A stretch of DNA of 25,820 nt, from the IMG/VR virus record IMGVR_UViG_3300027977_000178, positions 1 through 25,820 of that record; one strand, 5' to 3'. The position numbers were made by a program, and so were the translations under genes. The DNA comes from a virus. Below, in pieces: positions 12,354 through 19,383 of the stretch; the stretch's first letter is position 1; each line of letters starts with the position of its first letter. The notes under the pieces are model-generated. The model worked only from the letters and a program-made list of their open reading frames with translations, was not told where the DNA came from and searched no databases.

Positions 12354-12463
12354 AAACGCTCCTGACGACAGTCTGCCTCTCAATTCTTCTGCTCTGCGGC
12401 GCGCGGGCGGATGTGGAAGTCTCCTCCTCGCGCTTTTTGCTGATCTGCATTTTCATCGGCTGA
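12350..12463 (+). CDS. Tiny secreted or membrane ORF, 37 aa
   Basis: The ORF starts MKTLLTTVCLSILLLCGARA, which reads as a signal peptide (basic start, Leu-rich core, A-R-A end). The rest ends in a second hydrophobic stretch, FLLICIFIG. The start overlaps the repressor stop as ATGA (12350-12353). It would be expressed in the lysogen together with the repressor, the usual place for lysogenic-conversion or superinfection-exclusion genes. That role is inference; the ORF might also be non-functional. Confidence 0.45.
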   Translation: MKTLLTTVCLSILLLCGARADVEVSSSRFLLICIFIG

Positions 12464-12481
12464 GTCCGGTGATTCCGGTCT

Positions 12482-12523
12482 AGCCCTACGGGTTTTTTGT
12501 CGTCGTGGCAGTGTTGCTGCCAC
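12482..12523 (+). terminator. Weak terminator plus hairpin after the repressor unit
   Basis: GCCCTACGGGTTTTTT (12483-12498) is a short 3-5 bp stem followed by six T. A second hairpin, GTGGCAG-N5-CTGCCAC (12505-12523), has a perfect 7-bp stem. Together they could end the repressor transcript. The rest of 12464-12646 holds a heptamer repeat and no convincing gene. Confidence 0.45.
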
Positions 12524-12552
12524 ATGAACGCGGCCACCACCAAGACGCAGCC

Positions 12553-12594
12553 AAAGCATAAAGCTGAAGGCGGAAAGCTGAAAGCTGAAAAATG
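12553..12594. repeat. Period-7 micro-repeat, six units of the AAAGCTG type
   Basis: Six heptamers in phase: AAAGCAT, AAAGCTG, AAGGCGG, AAAGCTG, AAAGCTG, AAAAATG. They lie between the repressor unit and the opposing gene at 12647-12895. It is the longest of the heptamer runs in the window. Confidence 0.75.
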
Positions 12595-12646
12595 GGACGA
12601 TGTTTCGGCTACTCTGCGTGAGCGTGCGGATTTTGGAGCGGATCTC

Positions 12647-12895
12647 CTACGGCGTTCGCGGATCGTTCATGCCGCAAATCGCGTAAACCGTTTCGAGCGT
12701 CTCGCAGTCCAGGGATTGACCGTGCTCTTCCAACTCGGCGAGAAGGTCGAGGAGTTGAGCGGCGCGGGCGCGGCCCTTGTCGGTCCATCGGACCCGGAGT
12801 GCGCCTTGTTTTATCAAGCTGGCGTCGATCCAGCCCGCCTTTGCGAGGATGTCAGCGCCATGATTTCCGAAGGATGCGGGAAGATTGTAGTCCAT
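12647..12895 (-). CDS. Small winged-helix-like protein on the opposite strand, 82 aa
   Basis: The protein starts MDYNLPASFGNHGADILAKA. The middle, GALRVRWTDKGRARAAQLLD, has the strand-then-helix pattern W-T-x-K-G-x-x, familiar from phage winged-helix proteins. The end is LLAELEEHGQSL and ETLETVYAICGMND. It is the only leftward gene inside the rightward block. The plus strand across it is also open (12497-12940) and ends with a GTGA overlap to the next gene, but its product looks less protein-like, so this strand is preferred with caution. Confidence 0.55.
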   Translation of the reverse strand: MDYNLPASFGNHGADILAKAGWIDASLIKQGALRVRWTDKGRARAAQLLDLLAELEEHGQSLDCETLETVYAICGMNDPRTP

Positions 12896-12936
12896 GTGGC
12901 TCAGCCTGTCTCTTCGCCAAAAGGAGGGCAAGCCAA

Positions 12937-13131
12937 GTGAGCCGCGCAATTTCTTCCGGCGCGGCTGTGCCTCGTGGTGGGGAGTTCATCGCAGCCGCGT
13001 CCGGTTTCTTTTCGGGGGGAAGCGTAGCAGGGGCGGCGGTGGTTTTTTTGTTCTCCACCGCCGCCCTCTTTGGCTGTGTGCCTGCTCATGCGAAGGGCGC
13101 TCCGCTCTCCACCCCTGCAATCATCAAATGA
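12937..13131 (+). CDS. Small membrane protein, first gene of the lysis cassette, 64 aa
   Basis: It uses a GTG start preceded by the best Shine-Dalgarno sequence of the window, AAGGAGGG (12921-12928), 8 bases before the GTG. It overlaps the next gene as ATGA (13128-13131). One hydrophobic helix spans about residues 28-48 (GSVAGAAVVFLFSTAALFGC) and could also act as a late signal or lipid-anchor segment ending in Cys. Its position before holin-like proteins and the endolysin suggests a role in lysis, such as an antiholin. No family is recognised. Confidence 0.6.
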   Translation: MSRAISSGAAVPRGGEFIAAASGFFSGGSVAGAAVVFLFSTAALFGCVPAHAKGAPLSTPAIIK

Positions 13132-13424
13132 AAAAAGCACTCCTCAATACCCTGGCCTGGCTGACGGGCGCGTCGAAAACCCTCATCTCCTTTTTGCTGC
13201 CGATCCTGGCGGACTCGTTGTCCGGGCTGCTCACAGCGCTCCTGCCGATTGCGCTGGATGTGGTGAGCGGCCTGGCGGACTCGCCGAAGAGCGGCGCGGA
13301 GAAGCGCGCGGCGGCGGCGGACGCGATCAAGGCAGCGGCGCTGCAGGCCGGAATCAACGCCTCTGCACGGGCTGTGAATCTGGCCATCGAGCTGGCACTT
13401 CAAAAGCTGGAGGAGTCCCGGTGA
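13128..13424 (+). CDS. Holin-like protein (LL-H type suggestion), 98 aa
   Basis: The protein starts MKKALLNTLAWLTGASKTLI. A hydrophobic N-terminal half (about 5-48, including LLPILADSLSGLLTALLPIA) is followed by an Ala-rich amphipathic helix (EKRAAAADAIKAAALQAGIN then AVNLAIELALQKLEE). A membrane segment with an AEK...A-I-E-x-A-x-x-x-L tail resembles LL-H-type holins, but the match is by general pattern. The gene lies in the lysis cassette three genes before the endolysin and overlaps both neighbours by four bases. Confidence 0.55.
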   Translation: MKKALLNTLAWLTGASKTLISFLLPILADSLSGLLTALLPIALDVVSGLADSPKSGAEKRAAAADAIKAAALQAGINASARAVNLAIELALQKLEESR

Positions 13425-13801
13425 AAGACGGAGGCGGACCCTACGGAGCGCCCCTGGTAAAACCCTGGTGGCAATCCCGCACGATCATCGGCGTGGCCGT
13501 GATGCTGCTCTCGCAGATCCTGCGGGCGGCGAAGGTCGATATCATCGACGCGGAGCTGACCGACATCCTCACGCTTTGCCTGGACACGGTTGGTGCCGGG
13601 CTGGCGATCTACGGCCGCATCGACGCGCGGCACAAGCTCAAGCTAACGCGGCCGGGGGGGCCGTTCAATCCAAGGGCCGAGGTGCGGCGCGGGAAGCGCG
13701 CCGGGCAGGTTCGGTGGTCCGTGGTCTTTTCAATGGCTGGCATCGCATGCTTTTGGTTTGCGATCACATGCCTGGTCCTCTGGTGGGTCGCTCCGAAATG
13801 A
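13421..13801 (+). CDS. Holin-like protein with three membrane segments, 126 aa
   Basis: A GTG start overlaps the previous stop as GTGA, with GGAGG six bases upstream. Residues 14-33 (PWWQSRTIIGVAVMLLSQIL) and 45-65 (LTDILTLCLDTVGAGLAIYG, then RIDARHKL) form the familiar P-W-W-x-S-x-T...G-x-x-x-I-x-G-R-I pattern of small phage holins. A third segment (about 102-122, VVFSMAGIACFWFAITCLVL) follows a basic linker and is unusual. Expected role: making inner-membrane lesions for endolysin release. Confidence 0.62.
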   Translation: MKDGGGPYGAPLVKPWWQSRTIIGVAVMLLSQILRAAKVDIIDAELTDILTLCLDTVGAGLAIYGRIDARHKLKLTRPGGPFNPRAEVRRGKRAGQVRWSVVFSMAGIACFWFAITCLVLWWVAPK

Positions 13802-14016
13802 AGAAGCTCACTATGATATTCTGGGGCTTCTTGGCCTTTCACGCGGAAGCGCGCGAGCAATGGCGCGTCGAGCGCTACGCTGAAATGGAGCGTGCCGGTG
13901 TGGTCCAGATCGGGACATCCGTTCCCGAGCGACGCAACTCCTGGCTACCACGTATCACGCCCGGCTGGCCGTTGCGCGGTGGGAAGTGGCCCATTAAATG
14001 GGAGGGCACATTCTAA
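13798..14016 (+). CDS. Small exported protein in the lysis cassette, 72 aa
   Basis: The protein starts MKKLTMIFWGFLAFHAEARE, with a probable signal peptide cleaved after AEA (residue 18) and a short basic, Trp-rich mature part. No lipobox Cys is present. It overlaps the previous gene as ATGA and the endolysin start as TAATG (14014-14018). The place between holin-like and endolysin genes suggests a spanin-like or lysis accessory function, which is not otherwise supported. Confidence 0.5.
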   Translation: MKKLTMIFWGFLAFHAEAREQWRVERYAEMERAGVVQIGTSVPERRNSWLPRITPGWPLRGGKWPIKWEGTF

Positions 14017-14549
14017 TGCACGCGCTCTGGAAAGATTACTTCGAGCTGCTCATGGAATTTGAGGGCACGGTTTTTGAAAACGATCCGGCAGATCCGGGCG
14101 GGGCCACAAAGTTCGGGATCGACCAGCGGTCGCATCCAGGTGTGGACATCAAGTCGCTCACGAAGGCCGGTGCCGAGCGGATCTACCTTGCGGAGTTCGG
14201 TAAATCTGCCGCCGCCCACTTCCCGGCTCCGGTCTCCTTTGTCTATTTCGATCTCGCGGTGAACGCCGGGGAATCCCAGGCCGCGAAGTGCCTGCAGAGG
14301 GCGCTCGGCCTCAAGCAGGTGGATGGGGTTGTCGGCAGCAAGACTCTGGCAAACGCCAACGCCATGATCACGCGAGGAGAGGCCGGGAAGCTCCTGCTGA
14401 AACTCTCCGCTCAAAGGGAACTCTTTTACATGAACCTTGCTCACACGAAACCAAGGATGAGCCGGTTCCTCAAGGGCTGGCTGCGCCGCGCGAAAGCAAT
14501 TCACCTATGGGCCGTTGCCCGGCTCAACGAGGGAGGGATGGAACAATGA
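14016..14549 (+). CDS. Endolysin, GH108-type peptidoglycan hydrolase, 177 aa
   Basis: The enzyme would cut cell-wall glycan at lysis. The N-terminal segment EFEGTVFENDPADPGGATKF (14-33) matches the E-G-x-x-x-N-D-P-x-D-P-G-G-x-T-x-x-G-I signature of GH108/ZliS-type lysozymes, with E16 as the likely catalytic acid. The C-terminal half (about 95-175) fits the associated peptidoglycan-binding region, with VDGVVGSKT as its usual start. No signal peptide is present, so it depends on a holin. ATG 14016 is chosen over 13998 because GGGAGGG (14000-14006) lies at the right distance. Confidence 0.88.
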   Translation: MHALWKDYFELLMEFEGTVFENDPADPGGATKFGIDQRSHPGVDIKSLTKAGAERIYLAEFGKSAAAHFPAPVSFVYFDLAVNAGESQAAKCLQRALGLKQVDGVVGSKTLANANAMITRGEAGKLLLKLSAQRELFYMNLAHTKPRMSRFLKGWLRRAKAIHLWAVARLNEGGMEQ

Positions 14550-14962
14550 ACCAGGGCGAGTTTTTAACTTTGGCCATTGGGGTCGTGGTGCTTTTGGGAA
14601 ACGCAGTGACGGCCTGGGCGGTGCTCACGGGCAAGAGTGGCATGCGGACGATCCAACAGCCGCTGCGGGTGCAGCATGAAAAAGACGTGCTAACGAAGGC
14701 CGAGCATGTCGAGCACTGCGGCTACATGGAGCGCCGCGTGGTCGCGCTGGAAGCACGCACAGAGCGTATCGAACGCACGATGCAAAGCGACAAAACGGAG
14801 ATCATCGACGCCGGAGAAGAGCGGGCGATCAACATCCACAATCGAATCAACGATATCGACAAGAAGGTCTCCGCGCTCGACGAGCGGACCGGGACCACAA
14901 ACAGCACGCTCGCGGTCCAGAGCGCAAAGATCGACCGCATTTTGGAAAGGCTCAAAGCATGA
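14546..14962 (+). CDS. Membrane-anchored coiled-coil protein (DUF2730-like), 138 aa
   Basis: The protein starts MNQGEFLTLAIGVVVLLGNA. One transmembrane helix (about 7-29) precedes a long helical, coiled-coil-forming region (about 55-138: VEHCGYMERRVVALEARTER onward). This layout, directly after the endolysin and before gp26/gp27-like genes, matches DUF2730-type proteins of Mu-like phages. An i-spanin-like role in lysis is possible, but no matching outer-membrane spanin is embedded in the gene. Confidence 0.65.
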   Translation: MNQGEFLTLAIGVVVLLGNAVTAWAVLTGKSGMRTIQQPLRVQHEKDVLTKAEHVEHCGYMERRVVALEARTERIERTMQSDKTEIIDAGEERAINIHNRINDIDKKVSALDERTGTTNSTLAVQSAKIDRILERLKA

Positions 14963-15228
14963 ACCCGAAGCAACGCGAAAACCTCCGACTGCTCATCCTC
15001 TCCACCATCAACATGGCGCGCGGTTACGGCGTGCCGATGGATGGCATCCGCATGGGCCTACCTCCGCAACTGCGTCAGCTCGACGCCGACGATCTGCGGG
15101 CCGAGGTGCAATACCTGATCGACAAAGGATTCGTCGCCCTGGAGGGCAAGGTTATCTCCCCGGAAAATCGGGAATGGAAGATCACGGCCGAGGGCCGGGA
15201 CTTCCTCGCCACGGAGGGCCTCGCGTGA
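14959..15228 (+). CDS. Winged-helix phage protein (Mu gp26-like position), 89 aa
   Basis: The protein starts MNPKQRENLRLLILSTINMA. A helical start is followed by LRAEVQYLIDKGFVALEGKV and ENREWKITAEGRDFLATEGL, the recognition helix and wing of an ArsR-like winged helix. It lies between the coiled-coil protein and the small terminase, where Mu-like phages carry a small uncharacterised gene. A DNA-binding role near packaging is plausible. Confidence 0.68.
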   Translation: MNPKQRENLRLLILSTINMARGYGVPMDGIRMGLPPQLRQLDADDLRAEVQYLIDKGFVALEGKVISPENREWKITAEGRDFLATEGLA

Positions 15229-15783
15229 ATGAAACCCAGATCCGACTCCAAGCTGAAGATTCTGCCCGAGGAGCGGCAGGAGCAAATCATTGCCTGGGCG
15301 CGCACGCAGAAAACGGAGGAGCATCCCGGTGGGCTGGCCTACGCTCGCGAGCAGCTCGCGGCGGATGGGCTCAAGGTCTCCATGTCCACGCTCTCCGAGT
15401 TTGTCTCCTGGTATGGGCTGCAGCAGCGGTTTTCCAAAGCCGCATCGCGAGCGAACCAGGTCGCGGAACTCCTGCAGCAGCGGAATCCCGACATGGAGCC
15501 GGAGCACGTCCGGAAGTTGGCACAATCGATCTTCACCCTGGAAGCCTTGGACTCGGGGGATGCGGACACGTTTGTGAGCCTGGAGCATCTGAAGCTCGCC
15601 CAGGACTCAGCGCGAACGAAGGCGGATCTGGAAAACCGGAAGCTCGCATTGGCGACCAGGCGGGTTGTCCTGCTGGAAGACAACGCGGCGAAAGCCAAGG
15701 CGGCACTGGAAGGGTTGAAGACCAAGGGCGGGCTGACGGCCGAGACGCTCAAAACAATCGAGGAGGCTGCCAAGCTTCTATGA
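15229..15783 (+). CDS. Small terminase-like protein, DUF3486 / Mu gp27 family
   Basis: The 184-aa protein starts MKPRSDSKLKILPEERQEQI. The N-terminal HTH-like region, with ...AREQLAADGLKVSMSTLSEF, is typical of DUF3486 (Mu gp27), followed by long helices for oligomerisation (about 85-184). In Mu-like phages it precedes the large terminase and is thought to recognise packaging sites, as here. The ATG directly follows the previous stop (TGAATG), and its own stop overlaps the terminase start. Confidence 0.82.
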   Translation: MKPRSDSKLKILPEERQEQIIAWARTQKTEEHPGGLAYAREQLAADGLKVSMSTLSEFVSWYGLQQRFSKAASRANQVAELLQQRNPDMEPEHVRKLAQSIFTLEALDSGDADTFVSLEHLKLAQDSARTKADLENRKLALATRRVVLLEDNAAKAKAALEGLKTKGGLTAETLKTIEEAAKLL

Positions 15784-17192
15784 TCTCGCCTGCATCCCAT
15801 GTAACCACGAAGCGGCCGGACTATGTGCCGGAAACCTTCGGCGGGCTCTGCAAGATTTTCCCGACGCGTGACACGCTCCTGCTCAAATACCAGAGCGACT
15901 ATGTTCTCGACCCGGCACAACTCACGCTCATGGAGAAAGCCCGGCAGATCGGGATCTCCTGGGCGAGCGCCTACAAGGACGTGCGGACACAAAGCCAGGT
16001 CGATGCCCGGTTGGATTCGTGGGTGTCCTCCCGTGACGATATCCAGGCACGGCTATTTCTGGAGGACTGCAAGAGCTTTGCAGGGCTGCTGAATCTCGCT
16101 GCGAAGGATCTTGGCGAGAAGGTGATTGATGACGACGGGCACAGTGCCTACGTGCTGCAATTCGCCAATGGCCTGCGGACGCACAGCATGTCCAGTAATC
16201 CCGATGCCCAGGCGGGCAAGCGCGGGCCGCGTCGCCTGGATGAGTTTGCCCTGCACCCCGATCCCCGCAAACTTTACTCCATCGCATACCCCGGCATCAC
16301 GTGGGGCGGATCGATGGATATCATCTCGACCCATCGCGGATCGGCAAATTTCTTCAACAAGCTCGTCACTGAGATCAAGGACAAGGGAAACCCGAAGAAG
16401 ATTTCTCTGCATACGGTCACGCTTCAAACCGCGCTGGATCACGGGTTCCTCTACAAGCTGCAGAGCAAGCTGCCCACCGGAGATCCTCGCCAGCAAATGG
16501 ACGAGGGCGACTATTTCAACTTCGTCAAGGCCGGATGCCCTGATGAGGAATCTTTCGCGCAGGAATACATGTGCGTTCCTAGCGATGATGCTTCGGCGTT
16601 TCTTTCCTATGAGCTGATCGACGGGTGCAAATATCCGACCGGCGAACAATGGGAGACGGATCTGCTCGACAGCAAAAACCCGCTCTATGTCGGCGTGGAC
16701 GTGGGCCGCGATCATGACCTGACGGTGATCTGGGTGTTTGAGAAGATCAGCGGGATCAATCTCACGCGCCGGGTTATCGTTTTGAAGGCGCAGACGTTCG
16801 ACACGCAGGAGGCTGCGCTGTATTCTGTGCTGGCACTCCCGCAGGTGCGGCGCTGCTGCATCGACCAGACGGGGATCGGGCGACAGTTCGCTGAGCGCGC
16901 ACAGAAGAGGTTCGGCACCTACAAAGTCGAGGGGCTGCATTTCACAGGCCCGGTAAAGGAAGAGCTGGCGTATCCGGTGCGAGCGGCCTTCGAGGATCGG
17001 TCAATCCGCATCCCTGACAACCAGACGATATTTTCCGACCTGCGCGGAATTCGCAAGGAAACCACCGCGAGCGGGAACATCCGCTTCGCCGGTGAGCGCG
17101 GGAAGAATGGCCACTGCGATAGGTTTTGGGCGCTGGCGCTGGCGCTGCATGCGGGGAAGACGGTCACAAACTTTGAGGCGGTGCTCGTATGA
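15780..17192 (+). CDS. Large terminase (ATPase and nuclease), 470 aa
   Basis: The packaging motor pumps DNA into proheads and cuts it. The ATPase part has a deviant Walker A-like QIGISW (56-61, in MEKARQIGISWASAYK) and a Walker B RRLDEFA (151-157). The C-terminal RNase H-type nuclease shows D307 (YVGVDVGRDHD), D362 (CCIDQTGIG) and D447 (GHCDRFWALALA). The length and partner gene suit the Mu gp28 group. The GxGKS lysine is not obvious in Walker A; several phage terminases of this branch share that weakness. Start and stop overlap neighbours by ATGA. Confidence 0.87.
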   Translation: MISPASHVTTKRPDYVPETFGGLCKIFPTRDTLLLKYQSDYVLDPAQLTLMEKARQIGISWASAYKDVRTQSQVDARLDSWVSSRDDIQARLFLEDCKSFAGLLNLAAKDLGEKVIDDDGHSAYVLQFANGLRTHSMSSNPDAQAGKRGPRRLDEFALHPDPRKLYSIAYPGITWGGSMDIISTHRGSANFFNKLVTEIKDKGNPKKISLHTVTLQTALDHGFLYKLQSKLPTGDPRQQMDEGDYFNFVKAGCPDEESFAQEYMCVPSDDASAFLSYELIDGCKYPTGEQWETDLLDSKNPLYVGVDVGRDHDLTVIWVFEKISGINLTRRVIVLKAQTFDTQEAALYSVLALPQVRRCCIDQTGIGRQFAERAQKRFGTYKVEGLHFTGPVKEELAYPVRAAFEDRSIRIPDNQTIFSDLRGIRKETTASGNIRFAGERGKNGHCDRFWALALALHAGKTVTNFEAVLV

Positions 17193-19252
17193 ACTGGCTT
17201 GCCCGCACTCTCGCTGCTGTCCGCAAATCGTTTGCAACGGATTTTGCCCGTGGCCTGGATATTGACGGCACGGTGCAGGCGGGGCTGCGGAATCCGTATG
17301 CACAGAGCGTGTGGGTGGCGGCGGCCATCGGCCTGGTGGCGCAGCCGCTGAAGGCGGTGTCGCTGAAGTTTTACCTGGAGGAGGAGGAATACGAGGACGT
17401 GGCGCTGTGCGATTGGTGGAGGCATCCGGCGCGGGGGATGAGCTATGAGGAGTTCCTGGACGCGACGGCTGGCTGGCTGAAGCTGGCTGGGGAGTTCTTC
17501 TGGATCTTTGACGACACATTCCTTGCGCGGGGCAACGGTCCGCGCGGGCAGTTCGTGGTCGCCTCGCCCGACCGCATGCGGCATGTGGTGACGGGCGGGC
17601 TGCTGCAGGGCTGGGTCTATACGGATGACGCGGGCCGCCAGATTCCGCTCCTGCAAGAGCAGGTGATCCACGCGAAGCGCTGGAATCCCGCGAATCCCTA
17701 TCGCGGGCTGGGTGAGATCGAGGCGGCGCGGCTGGCGGCGGAGACGGATCTGCTGGCGGGACGCTACGCTCGCGACACCTACGCCAACCAGGGCGATGGC
17801 GGCGACTACATCTCGGCGAAGAACGGCACGCTCACCGATGAGCAGCGCGACCAGGTCACGGCGGCGCTGCGGGCGAAACGCCAGGCGAAGCTGCGGGGGG
17901 ACTTCCGGCCGCTCTTCTTCTCCTCGGACATCGAGGTGAAGTCGCCGACGATCACGCCGCCGGATCTGGCGTTTGTTGCAAATCGCCTGCAATCCCGGCA
18001 CGAGGTCTTCATCGCCTTCGGGGTTCCGCCCGGCATGGCGGACGTGCAGGCGAGCTACAGCATCGGGAGCGCGAGCGATTATTTCCGGCTGATCCACGGG
18101 GCGAGCATGCCGGCGGGCAATACGATTGCGGGGGCGATGGATGTGCTGATCGCGCGGCAGACCGGGAAGGCGGTGCGGGCGTATTTCGATTTTGACGAAC
18201 ATCCCACGATGCAGCAGGTGCGCGGCGAGCGGATCGATGCGGCAGCGAAGCTCTGGGCGATGGGAATGCCGATGAAGGAAATCAACGGCTACCTGGACAT
18301 GGGGATCAACGACTATGAGGGCTGGGAGGTCGGCTACCTGCCGTTCTCGGTGCAGCCGGTCGGCGAGCCGCTGGCAGAGCAGGAGACGGAGACCGGGGCT
18401 CAGGCGGAGCCGCTGGATGATGCGGTCGCGCAGATGCAGGCCGCATTCAAGGGCCGTGCGCTCAAGCCGGATTGCAAATGTGGGAGCTTTGAGGACATGA
18501 GCGCGGCGGCCACGCGTGCGCCGGGGTCGAAGTGGGCGGCGCATTGGAGGGCGAGGCAGGGAGCGATCAAGATGTGGAAGGCGAAGTTCGACAGGCATCT
18601 CATGGCGGCTCGCGCGGAGGTGCTCGACCGGGTGACGAAGGGCGCGAAGGCGGTGGCGGCGGATTTCATTTTCGATCTGGAGGAGTGGGAGCAGGGCCTG
18701 CAAATGGCGATGCGCAAGGCCGGGCAGGAGACGCTGGACAAGGCTGGCAGCCAGTGCTTCGCGGAGATCGGCAAGGATGATCCCTGGACGATGCCGCCTG
18801 CAAAAGCGTTGTCGTATCTGAAGGGCCGCGAGAACTTCTTCACGAACATTGCCGACGAGATTCATACCCAGATCCTCGGGAGCCTGGAGGAGGGGTTTGT
18901 CAATGGGGACACGACCGACGAGCTGGCTGCGAGGATACGGGCCGAGTTCGCGGGGATCAGCAAGCAGCGCAGCCTGCGGATCGCGATGACGGAGACGAGC
19001 GCCGCCTACGGGGCCGCCCGCCAGGAAGCCCTGGAGCAGTCGGGGATCGAGTATAAGGAATGGCTGACGAGCGGGAATGAGAACGTGCGGCCGAGCCACC
19101 GTGCGGCGCAGGGGCAGATCGTCCCGGTGAACGAACCCTTTATCATCGGCGGAGCGAGCATCCTGCATCCCGGAGACGGGAGCCTCGGGGCTCCTCCGGC
19201 GGAAATCATCAACTGCCATTGCGTCGCGCTGGCCACGGAGGAAAAACCATGA
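17189..19252 (+). CDS. Portal protein fused to a MuF-like minor head domain, 687 aa
   Basis: The N-terminal about 400 residues form an HK97-type portal (ANPYRGLGEIEAAR, GVPPGMADVQASYSIGSASD), the ring through which DNA enters the head. After a linker with CKCG, the last about 260 residues carry an SPP1 gp7/MuF-type head morphogenesis domain, ending in WLTSGNENVRPSHRAAQGQI and IINCHCVALA. In Mu these functions are separate (gp29/DUF935 and gp30). Both halves stay in one frame with no internal stop. The head module after the terminase is thus not Mu-like. Start and stop overlap neighbours by ATGA. Confidence 0.85.
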   Translation: MNWLARTLAAVRKSFATDFARGLDIDGTVQAGLRNPYAQSVWVAAAIGLVAQPLKAVSLKFYLEEEEYEDVALCDWWRHPARGMSYEEFLDATAGWLKLAGEFFWIFDDTFLARGNGPRGQFVVASPDRMRHVVTGGLLQGWVYTDDAGRQIPLLQEQVIHAKRWNPANPYRGLGEIEAARLAAETDLLAGRYARDTYANQGDGGDYISAKNGTLTDEQRDQVTAALRAKRQAKLRGDFRPLFFSSDIEVKSPTITPPDLAFVANRLQSRHEVFIAFGVPPGMADVQASYSIGSASDYFRLIHGASMPAGNTIAGAMDVLIARQTGKAVRAYFDFDEHPTMQQVRGERIDAAAKLWAMGMPMKEINGYLDMGINDYEGWEVGYLPFSVQPVGEPLAEQETETGAQAEPLDDAVAQMQAAFKGRALKPDCKCGSFEDMSAAATRAPGSKWAAHWRARQGAIKMWKAKFDRHLMAARAEVLDRVTKGAKAVAADFIFDLEEWEQGLQMAMRKAGQETLDKAGSQCFAEIGKDDPWTMPPAKALSYLKGRENFFTNIADEIHTQILGSLEEGFVNGDTTDELAARIRAEFAGISKQRSLRIAMTETSAAYGAARQEALEQSGIEYKEWLTSGNENVRPSHRAAQGQIVPVNEPFIIGGASILHPGDGSLGAPPAEIINCHCVALATEEKP

Positions 19253-19383
19253 ACGCGCAAAAACGCCAAAATTCGGGGCCGAAGGCTCCGTATGGGGTGA
19301 ATTCCCCACTTGAAAAAGAAAACGCCGCCACCGGGCGGTGCAACGGCTTTGCAATGGCAATGCCAACCGGCTCGAACCTATGA
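19249..19383 (+). CDS. Tiny ORF between portal and protease, 44 aa
   Basis: The ORF starts MNAQKRQNSGPKAPYGVNSP and ends AMAMPTGSNL. Its start overlaps the portal stop and its stop overlaps the protease start, both as ATGA. This places it exactly in the translation chain of the head operon. The product looks unstructured (Pro, Gly, Asn, Ser-rich). It may be a real micro-protein or simply a translated linker that keeps ribosomes coupled to the protease gene. Confidence 0.5.
   Translation: MNAQKRQNSGPKAPYGVNSPLEKENAATGRCNGFAMAMPTGSNL

Noticed and set aside
12497-12940. Plus-strand frame of 147 aa ending with GTGA overlap to the lysis cassette
   Set aside because: Not listed as a gene: its first part is heptamer repeat and its product is less protein-like than the opposite-strand product. 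The GTGA overlap keeps it open as an alternative.
16919-19366. 815-aa minus-strand frame over terminase and portal
   Set aside because: The Arg/Pro/His-rich composition is an antisense effect, and the plus-strand genes have recognised motifs and coupled ends.
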